DNA of 64,000 nt from Histoplasma ohiense. Its lineage: Eukaryota > Ascomycota > Eurotiomycetes > Onygenales > Ajellomycetaceae. The position numbers and the translations under genes were made by a program. The DNA lies in NCBI GenBank assembly GCA_017607445.1, contig JAEVHH010000003.1, positions 1,736,001-1,800,000 on the forward strand. The letters run 5' to 3'. The notes beneath the pieces were generated by a model that saw only the letters and a list, made by a program, of their open reading frames with translations, made no database searches and was not told the origin of the DNA. Numbering within the stretch: position 1 is the stretch's first letter; the number at the start of each line of letters is the position of its first letter. Positions 11,789 to 24,332 of this stretch are shown piece after piece.

Positions 11789-12051
11789 TGTGAGATGTAG
11801 TGACAGTGTGAAGAGTAACAGTAGAAGATAGTTTATAGTGTAGCAGAGATAATAGTAATATATTGTAAAGTGTAGTATAGTAGTGTAACATAGTGTAGCT
11901 AATCACTAAGAAAGAAAAGAAAGAGAAAGAAGATGTGTGAAATACATACATTGATATATATATACATATAGAAATAGCAGTAGCGAGAGTATAATGGAAA
12001 GAGGTAAGAATAAGCGAAGATAATAAGAAAATAATAAATGAGTGCATTACA
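11789..12051 (-). repeat. 5' LTR of B3 (263 bp)
   Basis: TGTGAGATG...GAGTGCATTACA. The outer half keeps AGCGAGAG and AAGCGAAG while the inner half has lost its CGs. Confidence 0.92.
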
Positions 12052-12056
12052 ATTTT

Positions 12057-13585
12057 ATAATGAGCAGCTTCTAGATTGTGATTCTTTGTTCAAAATTCAT
12101 CAACACAGTTCACTTCTGACTCAGAGTCTACTAGCACAAGCACTTTTTACAGATTCTTAGATGTAGTGAGTTTCACTATAACAGTGAAGTTTAAGATGTT
12201 TTTGCATCAAATTTTTATATTTATGACTGTCATTGTGAGCTGAATGATGTATCTTAAGTGTTTTTTGAGTTCTTTGAGTTCTTTGTGTCTTTTATATCAG
12301 ATTTCAAATCAGACTTGGTATTCTTGGATTCATCTTTGAGTCATTTAAAGCACAAATCAATGATATGTTCTGATTGCTTGCAATAACAGCAATATTTTGA
12401 TCAGATGAAATCATTGAACTTTGTAGTGTTATTTCATCTGTATTTATTTTATGATCTATTATCAGTATTATTTCTGTTGTTAAAGTTTTGAGTGGGATTT
12501 TTGAAATTTGACTTCTCTTTAAACTTCTTCCATCTCTCTGATAGATTCAATTCTGCCATTGCAAGTTTATATAGAGTAGTATTATAGCTTAACTCTTTCA
12601 ATTTGATTGCATATTTGTTAAATTCTCAATGAATGAAAGATAGAACTTTCATATAGAGGTGTGATTTCCAATGATATTCACTATATGAATGTTATAGATA
12701 CTTTTCAATTGATTGTAAATATGAAATAAATTGTTAATCTGTCTGATCTTCTTGTTGTTCTATTTTTCAGTACTGTCTATCAGCATCTCAGAAACTTCTA
12801 TCTGAATCAATGATTTGACATTACATTCAACTAACAAATTCTTCTCATGGTGGCAAAGTCTGTATATTATATGTATGTTGATATCAACATTGTTGTATCT
12901 TGACATTGAAATGAGTGACAGCTTTGATGATCTTTTGATGATTGTGTTTGTTGTAGTAATCAAAATCACTGATATGAAAAGCAATAGCAGCTGTAACAAA
13001 GTTTTCAAATTCTTTCATACTTTAATCTCAGAACTTTTTCATATCTCTTTAAAAAATGTAATCACTCATGCTGAGATCTCAAAGTTCTAATTGTCAAAGT
13101 AGTACTCAACTACATCTTTCACTGACAGTAGTCACAGTGCTTTTCATTAAAATGTTGAATGTTTGTAATGTAGATTTCAGTGATCTGAGAATACTTGTGA
13201 TGTTATCACAGTTATCATTCACACTAGTGATATCTCTATCATGATTTGAATGTGCTTCTAGTATATTTCAGATGACTGAAATTGTTTCATTCAATTCTTG
13301 CAGTAAAATATTACATTAATATTGAAGTTCTTATAATTCTTTCTCAGTCTGTAATTTTTTGATTCTTCTGATCACAGCTATTTTTTCAGTCTCAATTGTG
13401 CTGAGATCTTCAGAAGAGATGTTCTCTTCTAAACTATACTCAGAGTTCAATTTTATAAAGAAAGATGATATTTATTGCACACTTTCAGTGACAGAAGTGT
13501 ATGTTTCACAGTTTTCTTCAATGATATTTGTTGCTTTGAGTTCAGTGATAGTATGAGTACAGTAGATGCTGTGGATAGAGATCAT
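12057..13585 (-). pseudogene. gag: B2 gag remnant with protease start
   Basis: This is the second half of B2 after B3. It opens with the protease segment (12060-12150), then the zinc knuckle (about 12345-12400) and gag to an ATG at the complement of 13583-13585. The order and sequence match B7 gag. A 82-codon open piece lies at 12760-13008. Stops and CpG loss show it is dead. Confidence 0.8.
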
Positions 13586-13632
13586 GACTATTACTCAACA
13601 GATCATCTCTCAAAGATTGAGTGATTAGAAAC

Positions 13633-13904
13633 TGTAAGATGTAGTGACAGTGTGAAGAGTAACAGTAGAAGATAATTTATAACATAGCAGAGATAATAGT
13701 AGTATATTGTAGAGTGTAGTATAGTAGTGTAATGTAATGTAGCTAATTGCTAAGAAAGAAAAGAAAGAGAAAGAAGATGTGCAAAATACATACATCGATA
13801 TATATATCTACATATAGAAATAGCGGTAGCGAGAGTATAATGGAAAGAGATAAGAATAAGCGAAGATAATATACAATAAGGAAATAATAAACGAGTGCAT
13901 TACA
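13633..13904 (-). repeat. 5' LTR of B2 (272 bp)
   Basis: TGTAAGATG...ACGAGTGCATTACA. CpGs in the outer two thirds survive (CATCGATA, AGCGGTAGCGAG, AAGCGAAG, AACGAG). It directly abuts a second B LTR at 13905. Confidence 0.9.
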
Positions 13905-14173
13905 TGTAGTGACAGTGTGAAGAGTAACAGTAGAAGATAGTTTATAGCATAGCAGAGATAATAGTAATATATTGTAGAGTGTAGTGTAGTAGTATAATGT
14001 AGCTAATCACTAAGGAAGAAAAGAAAGAGAAAGAAGATGTGTGAAATACATACATCGATATATATATACATATAGAAATAGCGGTAGCGAGAGTATAATG
14101 GAAAGAGGTAAGAATAAGCGAAGATAATATAATAGGGAAATAATAAACGAGAATAATAAACAAGTGCATTACA
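13905..14173 (-). repeat. B4: family B LTR lacking its first bases
   Basis: It begins at TGTAGTGACAG, so the first seven bases of the usual TGTGAGGTGTAG are missing on this side. It ends GTGCATTACA and has a short duplication near its end (AATAATAAACGA repeated, 14140-14165). It is best read as an LTR interrupted by B2 close to its left end, with TGTAG as the B2 duplication; the other part would be off the window. It is itself inserted in the minisatellite of H1. Confidence 0.7.
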
Positions 14174-14892
14174 CTATCCCTCACTGCTAAGCTATCCCTC
14201 ACTGCTAAGCTATCCCTCGCTGCTAAGCTATCCCTCGCTGCTAAGCTATCCCTCACTACTAAGCTATCTATCGCTGCTAATCTATCGCTGCTAATCTATC
14301 GCTGCCAACCTATCTATCGCTGCCAATTTATCTACCACTGCCAATCTATCTATTGCTGCTAATCTATTGCTGCTAATCTATCGCTGCTAATCTATCGCTG
14401 CTAATCTATCGCTGCTAATCTATCGCTGCCAATCTATCTACCGCGGCGAATCTATCTATTGCTGCCAATCAACCTACCTACCACTGCCAACCTATCTATC
14501 GCTGCCAATCTATCGCTGCCAATCTATCGCTGCCAACCTATCTACTGCAGTGAATCTATCTATCACTATCATTACTAGTTCAAAATAGAACTAGAGTATA
14601 AATACACTAAACTTCTTTTGATAGATAATGATTTTTGATAACACTCATAGCATTATATCATCTATATAGGGTAAATCATGGTCCCATTTGGTTCCATTTT
14701 ACAAAATGGAATCAAATGAGATCAGAATCAGTAATTTATAAGAAGAACATAATCTGAGACTAGATTTATAATATAAACAATGTAAAATGACTAATTTAAT
14801 AAACACTATATGAGATCAGAACTAAGAAATTTGATAATGAAAGAGAAGAAATATTTAGTCTCAGTTTCATATATGATCACACAGTCAGTCTA
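14174..14892 (-). mobile_element. H1: partial hAT-like non-autonomous element
   Basis: This is the reverse complement of the left part of H2. It has a minisatellite of CTATCGCTGCTAAT-type units (14174-14560), then an arm with a decayed hairpin (near 14675-14725) and the terminus at 14892 that reads, on the complement, TAGACTGACTGTGTGATCAT. That matches the H2 terminus with CpG/RIP-type changes. Beyond it, ATTAATTC (14893-14900) would be the 8 bp duplication in A0. B4 cuts off the other end. Confidence 0.75.
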
Positions 14893-14914
14893 ATTAATTC
14901 TTATCTTATAGAAG
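14893..14914 (-). mobile_element. A0: left shred of an old family A element
   Basis: Twenty-two bases identical in kind to the RT region of A3 (51116-51131) and A4. They continue without loss at 34403, with AGAAG (14910-14914 and 34403-34407) duplicated by B5. A0 is the carrier of H1, B5 and B6. Confidence 0.7.
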
Positions 14915-14932
14915 TGTGAGGTGTAGTGACAG
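14915..14932 (-). repeat. Truncated 3' LTR of B5 (18 bp)
   Basis: TGTGAGGTGTAGTGACAG is the LTR tip; at 14933 the sequence jumps into integrase (CAAGAAATATAGATTG, as at 7620 in B3). The tip is still next to the AGAAG duplication, so the deletion is internal. Confidence 0.8.
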
Positions 14933-17650
14933 CAAGAAATATAGATTGTAAACTTGATATATATATTCACAATCACTAAAATCATATTGTAGATTTGATG
15001 AAGGAATGTAGAGGCTGGCAAGTCTGTAATAAAATTTATAGTAATGAATTTGAAAGAATTTGATGATAAAAGAATTGTATTCAATTCTTCATATTGTCTG
15101 TGCTGTTTTGACTTTACTCTTTGACAAGTATCACAAATGGATATATAATCTTTGACATCTCTGACTAGCTCATGTCAATAGTATTTGTTCTGAATGCTGT
15201 CTATAAACTTTTTTATATAAAAGTGATTCTTCTGCAGATCATCATGATTTACACTGATAATTTTATCAATGAATGTCTTTTGTTGAGAGATATACACACA
15301 ATCATCAGTATGCAATATATCATTTTCAGAAATTGTTTATAGTATATTTTCAGTAACAGTTATATTCTTCTCTTTTATCTTCTCTCTTTGCTCAGCAGCA
15401 AAAGAATCAATCTTCTGTGCTTTATTCAGAAATGAGATGAAAAATTCAGATATTTCTATATATACTGAGTTCTTAAGAATAGCCTTATTGACTGCAATTC
15501 AGAGCATATATTGCTCAACACACAATGAAGAAAAAGAGTTTATATGAGAGATAGAAGATATTGACATATGAAGTACTTTTCACTCATTAAAAGAAGTATT
15601 TTACTCATTAGAGATCTGTGTATAGACTACATCAGAAGAAATATTATTTTGAAAAGAAGTATCAGCTTCTCAGTCTAGTCTAACTTCATATTTCAGCTTC
15701 TGTTGCAGAGTAGATAATATAGTTTGACTGTTATAGATCTCATTATAGTCTGTGCAATGACTGAGTTCATCAGCTGAATTCTTTGATTCAGAATGATGCA
15801 GTAATATAAAATCATAAGCAGATAAAGCTTTCATTCATCTGATCTGATGTCTGTTCAGTTTCTTAGTCATCATAAAGTACTGCAGATTGATATGATCAGA
15901 TCAGACTTGAATTGAATACTGACTTCTCTTCAGATAGTGTTTTCAATTCTTAAATGCTGCTACAATAGTCAAGAGTTCTTTATCATGAGTATCATAACAT
16001 GTTTCCACATCAATCAACTTTCTTGATCAGAAGACAACTGAATGTCAGTGCTCATCATTCTGCAATTGCAACAGAATAGCAGTGACTGCAAAAATGAATG
16101 CATCAGATTCAATCTGAGTACACTGAGCTGAGTCAAAATAAGCTAATAGAGAAGTATGTATAAAGCATGATTTGAGCTCATTGAAAGTGTTTTGAGTATT
16201 TTCTGTTCATATAAAAATGGCTTTTCTTTTTCTCTTCTTGCTCTCTTTTGTAAGTTCAAATAATGGGGCTGCAATAGAGGAGAAAGACTTAATAAATCAT
16301 CAATAAAAATTAGCAAAGCTCAAAAAGAATTGAATCTCTTTAATTGATTTAGATGTAGATCATTTCACAATAGTGAAGACTCTGTCTGACTTCATTTTGA
16401 TATTATTTGTATTCATAACAAATCTCAGAAACAATTTCTTATTCACTTTGAATTTATATTTAGAGAGTTTTGCAAATAGATTCACATACTTGAAACATTC
16501 TAGCACTTTAGTAACATACACTTTATATTTCTGCTTTGAATTGAAGAATATAAGAATGTCGTTCAAATAGACAATGCAACATATATTCAACAAATCAAAC
16601 AAGACATTGTTAATGTATGCTTGAAATATCACTGAAGTATTAGCTAGTTCAAATGATATAACTACATACTCAAAATATTCATATCTCATTCTAAAAGCTG
16701 TCTTTCAACAGTCTTTTGTCACTATAAGTATGTGATGATAGATATCTTGAAGGTTCAGTTTAGTGAATATCTTGGCTTTTGAAAGTCTGTCAAGTAATTC
16801 ACTTATTAGAGATAGAGGATATCAATTCTTGATGATGATTCAATTTAATCCTCAATAGTCTACACAAAGATGAAGTTCATCATCTTTTTTGAAAACAAAG
16901 AGAATTGATATATCAGTCAGATTACTGAACAGTTGTATTCATTCTTTATCTAATACATGTTTTAAATATTCTCTTAGAGTGGCTAACTCAGTTTCATAGA
17001 GATTGTATATCATTATAAATGAAGATTGTATATCAGATTCAAAATCTATGCAGTGTTTCATCTCTTCTGATCTTTTTGCATTTATAGCAGCTTCTTCTGA
17101 GAAGATATGTGTGTATGACATGATATAATCAGATAGATCAGTCAGCAAGTCTGAATATGCAGTTGAGAATATATATAAAGTATACTTTGAGTCTTTTTAA
17201 TATTCTGTAGATAATACTACAAGCATTTCTACTCTAGCTTCTGTGAGAACTTCAGCTAAGACATCTTATTCAGAAATAATTTGAGACTGTTGTTCATTTT
17301 CAGAGCTTCTAAAGAAGAATTATTCATTTGATCAATCTATAAGAGAATTTGTTTGTCTTAATCAAGGAAATTCTAATACAAGATTGTAATTCTTCATCTT
17401 CATCATATGAAAGAAATAAGATATCTGCTGTGCATTACTCTTGTGATCAGTGACAGTAGTTGCAATGTTATACTCTTCAAAGAAGTGCATTATGCATTCA
17501 TCAATTGATTTGATTATTTTGATTTTACAATCAGCAGCTTCTAGATTGTGATTCTTTGTTTAAAATTCATCAACACAGTTCACTTCTGACTCAGAATCTA
17601 CTAGCACAAGCACTTTTTGCAGATTCTTAGATATAGCAAGTTCCACTGTG
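14933..17650 (-). pseudogene. pol: B5 pol remnant
   Basis: Integrase core (about 14933-15300; ASTFLHQIYN at 14890-15084), RNase H (about 15700-16250), RT (about 16300-17150) and protease (about 17540-17650). The RT catalytic loop in 16360-16689 reads VYLND, so the first catalytic Asp is changed to Asn. A stretch with LREYLKHVLDKE precedes RT at 16939-17148. The C-terminal half of integrase and the chromodomain are deleted. It cannot be functional. Confidence 0.8.
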
Positions 17651-17720
17651 ACAGTGAAGCTTAAGATATTTTTGTATCAACTTTCCACATTTATGACTGT
17701 CATTGTGAGCTGAATGATAT

Positions 17721-17991
17721 TGTAAGAGATGGTTCTAGATGTAATTATGAGAGTAGTGTGAAGTACGCATGTAGAATGTTTAGAAGATAGCAATCTCTAT
17801 TATTCAAAGCTAATCACTGATCTTCTAATATCTATAAATATCAGTGAGCATTATATAGATGATCATCATGCTCTACAGCTGTCTATAATACTGTGTGCTA
17901 TATTCATTCTCATTAATTCTGACATGTTCTGTGTTCTTCTATTGTCATATAGCTATTTTTTAATATAGATATCTCTGTTGTGCTCATTACA
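17721..17991 (-). repeat. C1 3' LTR (271 bp)
   Basis: TGTAAGAGATGG...CTCATTACA on the + strand. It keeps AGTACGCATG but has lost most other CGs. Confidence 0.92.
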
Positions 17992-18164
17992 ATTATCTCT
18001 CTTCTTCAAAGACCTGGTCCTCAGAGCTTCTTACTGCAACATGTGAAGTTCATAATATATGCTGTGTGGTTGATATTGTATAAAGCTCACAGAATCAGAC
18101 TGAATTAATTGTTGAGATTAATTTCAAAGTGTTATTGTCTTGAGAGAATGTTTTTCCATCTTCA

Positions 18165-18374
18165 GTGTCATTGCAGTTCAATCATGATTTAGACACAACT
18201 TCTGAACCTCTTTTCTTTGACTTCTACATCAAAAATCACACTTCATTGAAAATCATCACCAACATCACCACTAACAATTTTTTATTAAAAAAGAATATAT
18301 CAATTTATCAAACAAAGTACACTGTATTCTTCTATACAATTTTTATTGTGAAATTCAAAGTTTTGATTGTATGA
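18165..18374 (+). CDS. Short conserved antisense ORF in C1, unknown
   Basis: A 69-codon frame beginning MSLQFNHDLDTTSEP, present also in C2 at 25646-25855 with few changes. It lies upstream of the spliced antisense gene and on the same strand. It is AT-rich and contains Asn/Thr-rich segments. It may be a 5' leader ORF of the antisense transcript or simply a stop-poor stretch. I do not recognise it. Confidence 0.25.
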   Translation: MSLQFNHDLDTTSEPLFFDFYIKNHTSLKIITNITTNNFLLKKNISIYQTKYTVFFYTIFIVKFKVLIV

Positions 18375-18699
18375 TTGTATTTTCCATTTTGAGTTGAGTT
18401 TTGTGTTGTTGCAATCTTTTTGATCAATATTGCAATATTGATTTCAATCTTCAACATCTGTTTTTCTTTCTTGTTGCTTTTGCTTCTTCTTCTTCTTTGA
18501 ACAAGGTCTTGATACTAATTAAAGTTATAATAGAATGTCAGAACCAGCTGTTTCTGTTGCTGGTTCAGAGTCTATGAAGAGTGATATGCTGTCTGTGTTC
18601 AAGAGCATTTGCTTGAGTTGTCTGAAGAGATTGCAGAACTCTTCAGTATATTCTTGCTTTGTGAACAATGAATGAACATGTTATCACATCTGCTATATA

Positions 18700-19296
18700 T
18701 GTGACAGGTTAGCACCTGTTAGTAATTAACTTACGCAATCAACTCCCCTTCTGCACCTGCTCATTTCTGGCTGTTGTGACCTTGTGTAACCCTCGATGTT
18801 CTTCTGCTCCATGCTCCGCGCTCACATAGTTTCTAATGATTCTTTCACATAGCTCTTAACATTCTTCCACTCCATGCTTCACACTTATGTAGTCTCTAAC
18901 AATTCTTCTGTGTAGCTTCTTATGTTCTTCTGCTCTGTGTTCTGTGCTTGTATAGTCTCTAACAATTCTTCCACATAGCTCCTCATGTTCTTCTGCTCTG
19001 TGTTTCATACTTGTGTAGTCTCTAACAATTCTTCTGCATAGCTCTCAATGATTCCTTCATCTCACATTCCACACTTGTGTAGCTTCTAATGATTCTTATG
19101 TGTACCTCTTAATGTTCTTTCACTTCATGCTCCACTGTGGAGTGGCTTCTGATATTCTTCCACTCCAAACTTTCCTCTATAAGAACCCTCTTCATACAAT
19201 CTTTTCTTTCAATTTCTTTTCTCTTTCTTTTCTTAATCAATTTGTAATCTGTAATTAGAATAGTATCAAATTGTTAATTGAAGTATGTCTGTTACA
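18700..19296 (+). repeat. 5' LTR of A2 (597 bp)
   Basis: TGTGACAGG...GTCTGTTACA with five tandem units of about 63 bp. The TATAAG box is at 19178-19183, followed by a CT-rich run and AATCAATTTGTAA (19235-19247), the proposed transcript start and primer. CGs remain only in the first 140 bases (TTACGC, CTCGATG, CCGCGC). Confidence 0.93.
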
Positions 19297-19309
19297 TTAT
19301 GAATTGATT
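19297..19309 (+). promoter_or_regulatory. Primer binding site of A2
   Basis: TTATGAATTGATT directly follows the 5' LTR. It pairs with 19235-19247 apart from two adjacent positions that are CG in A1, so the mismatch is explained by CG decay to TG here and CA there. No tRNA 3' end is obvious. Confidence 0.55.
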
Positions 19310-19681
19310 CTTCTGTGTTTAAGGTCTGAGTGTCTTGTTATTAGTTCTTACATCTGAGTGTGTTGTTATCAGTTCTTACATCTGAGTGTGTTGTTATCAG
19401 TTCTTACATCTGAGTGTGTTGTTTACAGATCTGAGTGCCTAGTCATTACAAGAGATCTCTCATGAGTCTGAGTGTCTCTATCATTAGTTATATAGACTGT
19501 TGTGTCTAAGCATCTGAAACACAATCAACTGTGTTCTACAAGACTCAAGTGTCTACAAACTATAACACTGTGAATAATGTTCATGAAGAAGCTTGATCAA
19601 GCTTAGCACTGCAACACTGTGAATAGTGTCTGTGAGAGAACTGAGTGTCTACAAGTATTTCTTTTCTTTTATTATTATTAC

Positions 19682-20760
19682 ATGTTTTTAGATATTGAAA
19701 TGAACTATGAACAATTCTATGAACACTCACTGCATTCAAACACAGTGGATGACAACTTAGATCTACAAAGTATTCTTCAGCAACAGATGCTACAGATGGC
19801 TGAATTGCAACAATGACTTGCTGAAATGAGCACTTTCACATTCACTGTTCCTTCTACACCTGCATCTTACAAAAAGTCTTCAAGAGAGAAGCTTTCAATT
19901 CTTGACAAATATGAGAGAGATCTAGCACTCTATCTCATGTGGAAGTCAAAAGCAAACATCAAATTGAACATTGACAGATGAGCAATAGACTCACTATTCA
20001 ATTAAATATGGTATATCCATAGCAGATTGAATGATGATGTGTTAGCAAAATTTCAACTCTGAATGAGTTATTGTCAGAATCATCAGTGTATGTCAGAGCT
20101 AGTCTTCCAACAACTCAACTCTCTTTTCCTTGATTCTATACTTCAAGCCAAGACATTAAACTGGCTTAATCAGACTCATCAGATGAATGTCACATTGACA
20201 ACTTATCTTTCTGAATTCAATCACAAGCTTCTAGAAGCAGATGAGCAAGACTGAAACAATGCTATCAAGATCAATATACTGTTCAAGAATTTGAACTTTC
20301 AGTTGCATAACTGAAGTGTAGAGTGTCTGAAGCTCTCAATATACAGTGAATTCTGCACTGATCTTCATCTGTTGAACAACAATCTGTCTCAGTTCCATGC
20401 ACTTCAAAATTGCAGAGGATTTCACTGAACAAATGCATACATTTCAAACCACTCTGCAGCACCCCCCACCTCTGAATCAGAATCAATGAACTGAGTCTCA
20501 TATGTAAACACAAGTTGCTCAAGAGTCTTCAACATCTCAGAGAAGAACACTGTCAACTGAATTGTCAGAGAAGTCTGCATACACTGCAACAAGTCAGAGC
20601 ACTTTGTGAATCAATGTCTGAATACAATTGCTCTGAGTAAATCCCTCACATGTGTGAATGCTGTGTTGTCTGTGAATAGATAAGAACAGAAAAAAGATGA
20701 GCTCTCACTCTAAAACATGAATGAGAGCTCAAGAAGCAAAAAGCTAGCTGAAGATTTGAG
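19682..20760 (+). pseudogene. gag: A2 gag remnant
   Basis: ATG at 19682 (MFLDIEMNYEQ), as in A1. A TGA follows at 19816-19818 where A1 reads Arg. The open pieces continue at 20063-20254. The CCHC knuckle is at 20575-20616 (CIHCNKSEHFVNQC), the nucleic-acid-binding motif of Gag. The end, before protease, is rich in Lys and Glu. Several stops make it inactive. Confidence 0.85.
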
Positions 20761-23700
20761 CAGAAGATGCAAGTGAATACAATCATGATCTCTGTCATTG
20801 TAAATAGCTTAGTCAACATATGAGCAATGATAGACAGTGGTTTTCTTCACTATGCTTTTATAGACACTCAGCTGGTTAAGAAGCATAAGCTTCAGTGTAT
20901 TCTCTTTCTCAAATCATATAAACTCAGTGGATTTGATGGCCTCAGAGGATCCACCTCCTACAACATGATAAGATTTAATGTCAATATAGAAGAATATGAG
21001 AAAAAGAATGTATATACATATGAAATACAAAACCTTGAGTATGATCTAATACTTGGCCTATCATAGCTCACAGAATTTGGAACTTTGTTGAACACATGCA
21101 ATCACTGTCTTATTTTCTCAGGAGACAACTGTGTTTATGAGAAGAATGTCAATAGAACTGCTGATCTCATTCAGATATCAGTGAAAGTGTACAAACTACT
21201 AATCTGTCAAGTATATGAGAAGAAGAACATTCAAGTGTTTGCTGCTAGCATGGCAGATATCAAGAAAGTGTTAGAAAAGTTAGAACTCAAAGATCTCAAG
21301 AAATCATGCAAGAAACTACTCAAATTGTACAAAGACTTCACAGATATGTTCAATGAGAAAGAAGCTGAAAAGCTTCTCTCTCATCAAGAACCCAGTATAG
21401 ATTATATAATCAAGCTCATCAAGAAAGACAGTAAGAATCTGCAACTGCTCTGAGATTCTCTCTACAGCATATCACACAATGAGCTTCTTATTCTATGAAA
21501 AACACTCAACAGATTACTAGACAAAGACTTCATTTGTATTAGCAACTCACCCACTGCAGCATCTGTACTGTTTGCAAAGAAATCAGAAGAAGGCTTACAA
21601 TTCTGCATCAACTATCAAGAACTCAACAAGATTACATAAAAGAACTGATACCCTCTTCCACTCATCAATGAAACACTTGAATGAATAGAAAAAGCAAAAT
21701 GATTTACAAAACTTGACATCTCTGCAGCCTTCTACAAGATAAGAATTAATGAAGATGATGAATGGCTAACTGTTTTTTGTATATGTTACAGATTATACAA
21801 ATGGACAGTGACCCTTTTTGAATTAGTGAACACTCTGAGTATATTTCAGAAATACATTAACTGGGTTCTACAAGATCTGCTTGATGAGATCATCTCAGTG
21901 TACATGGACAATATCTTGATCTTCACTGATGAATCACTCACTGAGCACTGTAAGCACATACAACAAGTGCTTGACTGTCTATGAAAAGCTGGACTGCAAG
22001 TGGACATTGACAAATGTGACTTTGAGATCAAGTCTACAACCTATCTAGAATTCATCATTGAAGCTGAAAAAGATGTATGCATGGATTCTAAGAAGATGGA
22101 AGCAATCCTCAACTGAGAGGCATCAGTCTCAGTAAAAGAGACTAGAAGCTTTCTAGAATTCATCAACTTTTACTGAAGATTCATCAAAGACTTCTCTGAT
22201 ATCATACAATCACTGATGAATCTGATCCAGAAAGACACTGTATTTCAATGAACTGATGAAGCAGACACAGCATTCAAAAAACTGAAGCATATGTTCACAA
22301 GCACCCCAATGCTGCAATCATTTGATTCAGATAAGCATACAATTCTTGAAACAGACATCTCAGATTATGTAGTAGATGGGGCACTAATGCAATATAATAA
22401 TGAAGATGTTCTACAATCTTGTGTCTTCATCTTGAAAAAGATGTCATCTGCTGAATGCAACCATGAGATCTACAACAAGAAGCTTCTAGCAATCATACAA
22501 TGTCTCAAGAAATGAAAGTCTGAACTTATGAGTGTTGAGAAGTTTGAGATTGTTACTGATCATAAGAACTTAGAATACTTCACAATCACTTATAAACTCA
22601 TCAAGAGACATATGTATTGATCATTGTTTCTTAGCTGTTTTTTGTTCACAATTTGTTATTGATCTGAAGTAGAGAACATTTTTGTGAATGCTCTATTCCA
22701 TCAAAAATAAGATATGCCATCTGATGACTTAGATGACAGATGGAAATATCAAGAGCATTGATTAATCAACTCTGTGATCATAGAAAGTTCTACACAATCA
22801 GATGAATTCCACATACATATCAATCAGTTTCAAGCTCAAGAATCCTCACTTGAAGAACAATGAAGACTAGTGACAGAAGCAGATGAATTCTGACAGCAAG
22901 CTGCTGAAGCTGTATGAAGTAAAGCACCTCAATTCCCCACAGATGTATACTCAAGAATGAATATCTCAACATATTCAATCAACAATGACAATTACTTACA
23001 CTTTCAAGATAGATGATGAGTCTCTGATTCAGAACCTCTACAAACATGAATCATGCAAGAAATTCATGACTCACTGATGATCAGACACTCAGAACATGAA
23101 ATCATGTACAACATCATCACTCAAGAATTCTACTGATCAGATATATTGAAAGACATACATCAGTTCATACACAACTGTGATTGCTGCAGCTCAGTGATGA
23201 TATAATGTGAATGCTGAAAAGAGATGCTGAAGCCTCTATCTGTCTCTGACTGAACTTGATGCAATATAGCTATTGATTTTGCAGTTTTCTTGTCTGAGAG
23301 TGGAGGTTCTATGAACATTCTAGTCATTGTCAACTGACTCAGCAAGAATGTAATACTACAGCTCTGTGACAAGATGGACATCAAAGTAGTTGCAGATGTC
23401 TTTGTCAGAAGCTCATTCTATCATATACACAGTCTGCCTTCATTCATTGTATCAGATAAAGACAGTCAATTTATCAGCACACTCTGAGTCTGCATATGTC
23501 AATTACTAAGAATCAAACAAAAGTTATCAACAGTGTATCATTCAGAGACTGATGAAGCTACTGAGAGAATGATACAAATGATAAAGAACATTCTCTGTAA
23601 GTTCTGCAATTATATACAAGACAACTGAAGCAATCTGCTGTCACATGCTGAGATTGCAATTAACAGTCAAGATTCTGCTATGACAGACATAAGCTTATTC

Positions 23701-24300
23701 TTTCTTCTACACAAATACAACTTAGAGATTCTGGACTTCCCCAAGACTCTCTGAGAAACCACACACACCCACAGCCTCATACAGACAGCAGAGAACATCA
23801 TGAGCAAGTTGAAGAAAGCTCATAAATAAGCAGAAGCTTCAATGATCAGCACTCAGTAAGATTATGAGAATCAAATAAACATCAGAAAAAGTTCTGTGAT
23901 CTGATATCATATAGAAGACAAAGTCTGACTGAATCTCAAGAACATAAGAACAGATCATCTCTTGTGTACACTAGATTATTATCATATCAAATATACAGTG
24001 AAGAAAGTGCTAGACATACATGATTATCAACTCAACATCTCATCTGACATTCATGATATCTTTCATACAAACCTGCTCCAACCCATGGCTGAGGATTCAT
24101 TCCCCTCACAGAGAATCTCCAATTGGCAGTCACCTGCCATCATAGAAGAAGACAATGAACTCAAATGAGAAATTGAAGCAATTCTTGACAATAGAATCAA
24201 CCACCACCACTGTGAATATCTTGTCAAATGAGTAGAATACAATCATTCAATCTGGGAATCCATGTTCATCTTGAAGGACACTGCCGCCCTCGACATCTAC
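20761..24300 (+). pseudogene. pol: A2 pol remnant
   Basis: Protease: DSG in 20827-21066 (MIDSGF), followed by the LEYDLILGLS segment typical of gypsy proteases. RT: about 21570-22130, with a LDISAAFYKIRI-type block and a catalytic loop reading VYMDN (21899-21915), the second Asp changed to Asn. RNase H: about 22291-22640, with TDISDY and the HEIYNKKLLAI segment. Integrase: about 23020-23880, with a His/Cys zinc region, the VADVF and SDKDSQF core segments and a Glu-bearing helix. Chromodomain: about 24166-24290 (EIEAILDN...EYLVK). Internal TGA/TAG/TAA codons break all domains. Confidence 0.88.
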
Positions 24301-24317
24301 AAGTCCTCACTCACCCC

Positions 24318-24332
24318 AGTAGAAGGGGATAA
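24318..24332 (+). promoter_or_regulatory. Polypurine tract of A2
   Basis: AGTAGAAGGGGATAA ends at the first base of the 3' LTR. A4 has a longer G run at the same place (complement of 58391-58405). It would prime plus-strand DNA synthesis. Confidence 0.7.

Larger units (their letters stand above)
4618..12051 (-). mobile_element. B3: complete family B chromovirus (7434 bp)
   Basis: Both LTRs are 263 bp (4618-4880 and 11789-12051). The direct repeat ATTTT flanks it (4613-4617, 12052-12056), and removing it restores the B2 reading across the site as in the uninterrupted sequence near 10205. Order on the minus strand: 5' LTR, gag, zinc knuckle, protease, RT, RNase H, integrase, chromodomain, a 1.9 kb region with an antisense gene, 3' LTR. 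All ORFs are broken by stops. Confidence 0.92.
2364..13904 (-). mobile_element. B2: family B element, split by B3
   Basis: B2 consists of 2364-4617 and 12052-13904. Joined across B3 the sequence runs without loss from RNase H through RT and protease into the zinc-knuckle/gag region and the 5' LTR. Its 3' portion (integrase, antisense region, 3' LTR) is cut off on the left by B1. It was hit first by B1 and B3 and is heavily CpG-depleted. Confidence 0.85.

Noticed and set aside
20283..20522. Minus-strand ORFs in A2 and the matching ones in A3 and A4 (for example 62210-62440)
   Set aside because: Antisense shadows of gag with no splice sites or conserved start.
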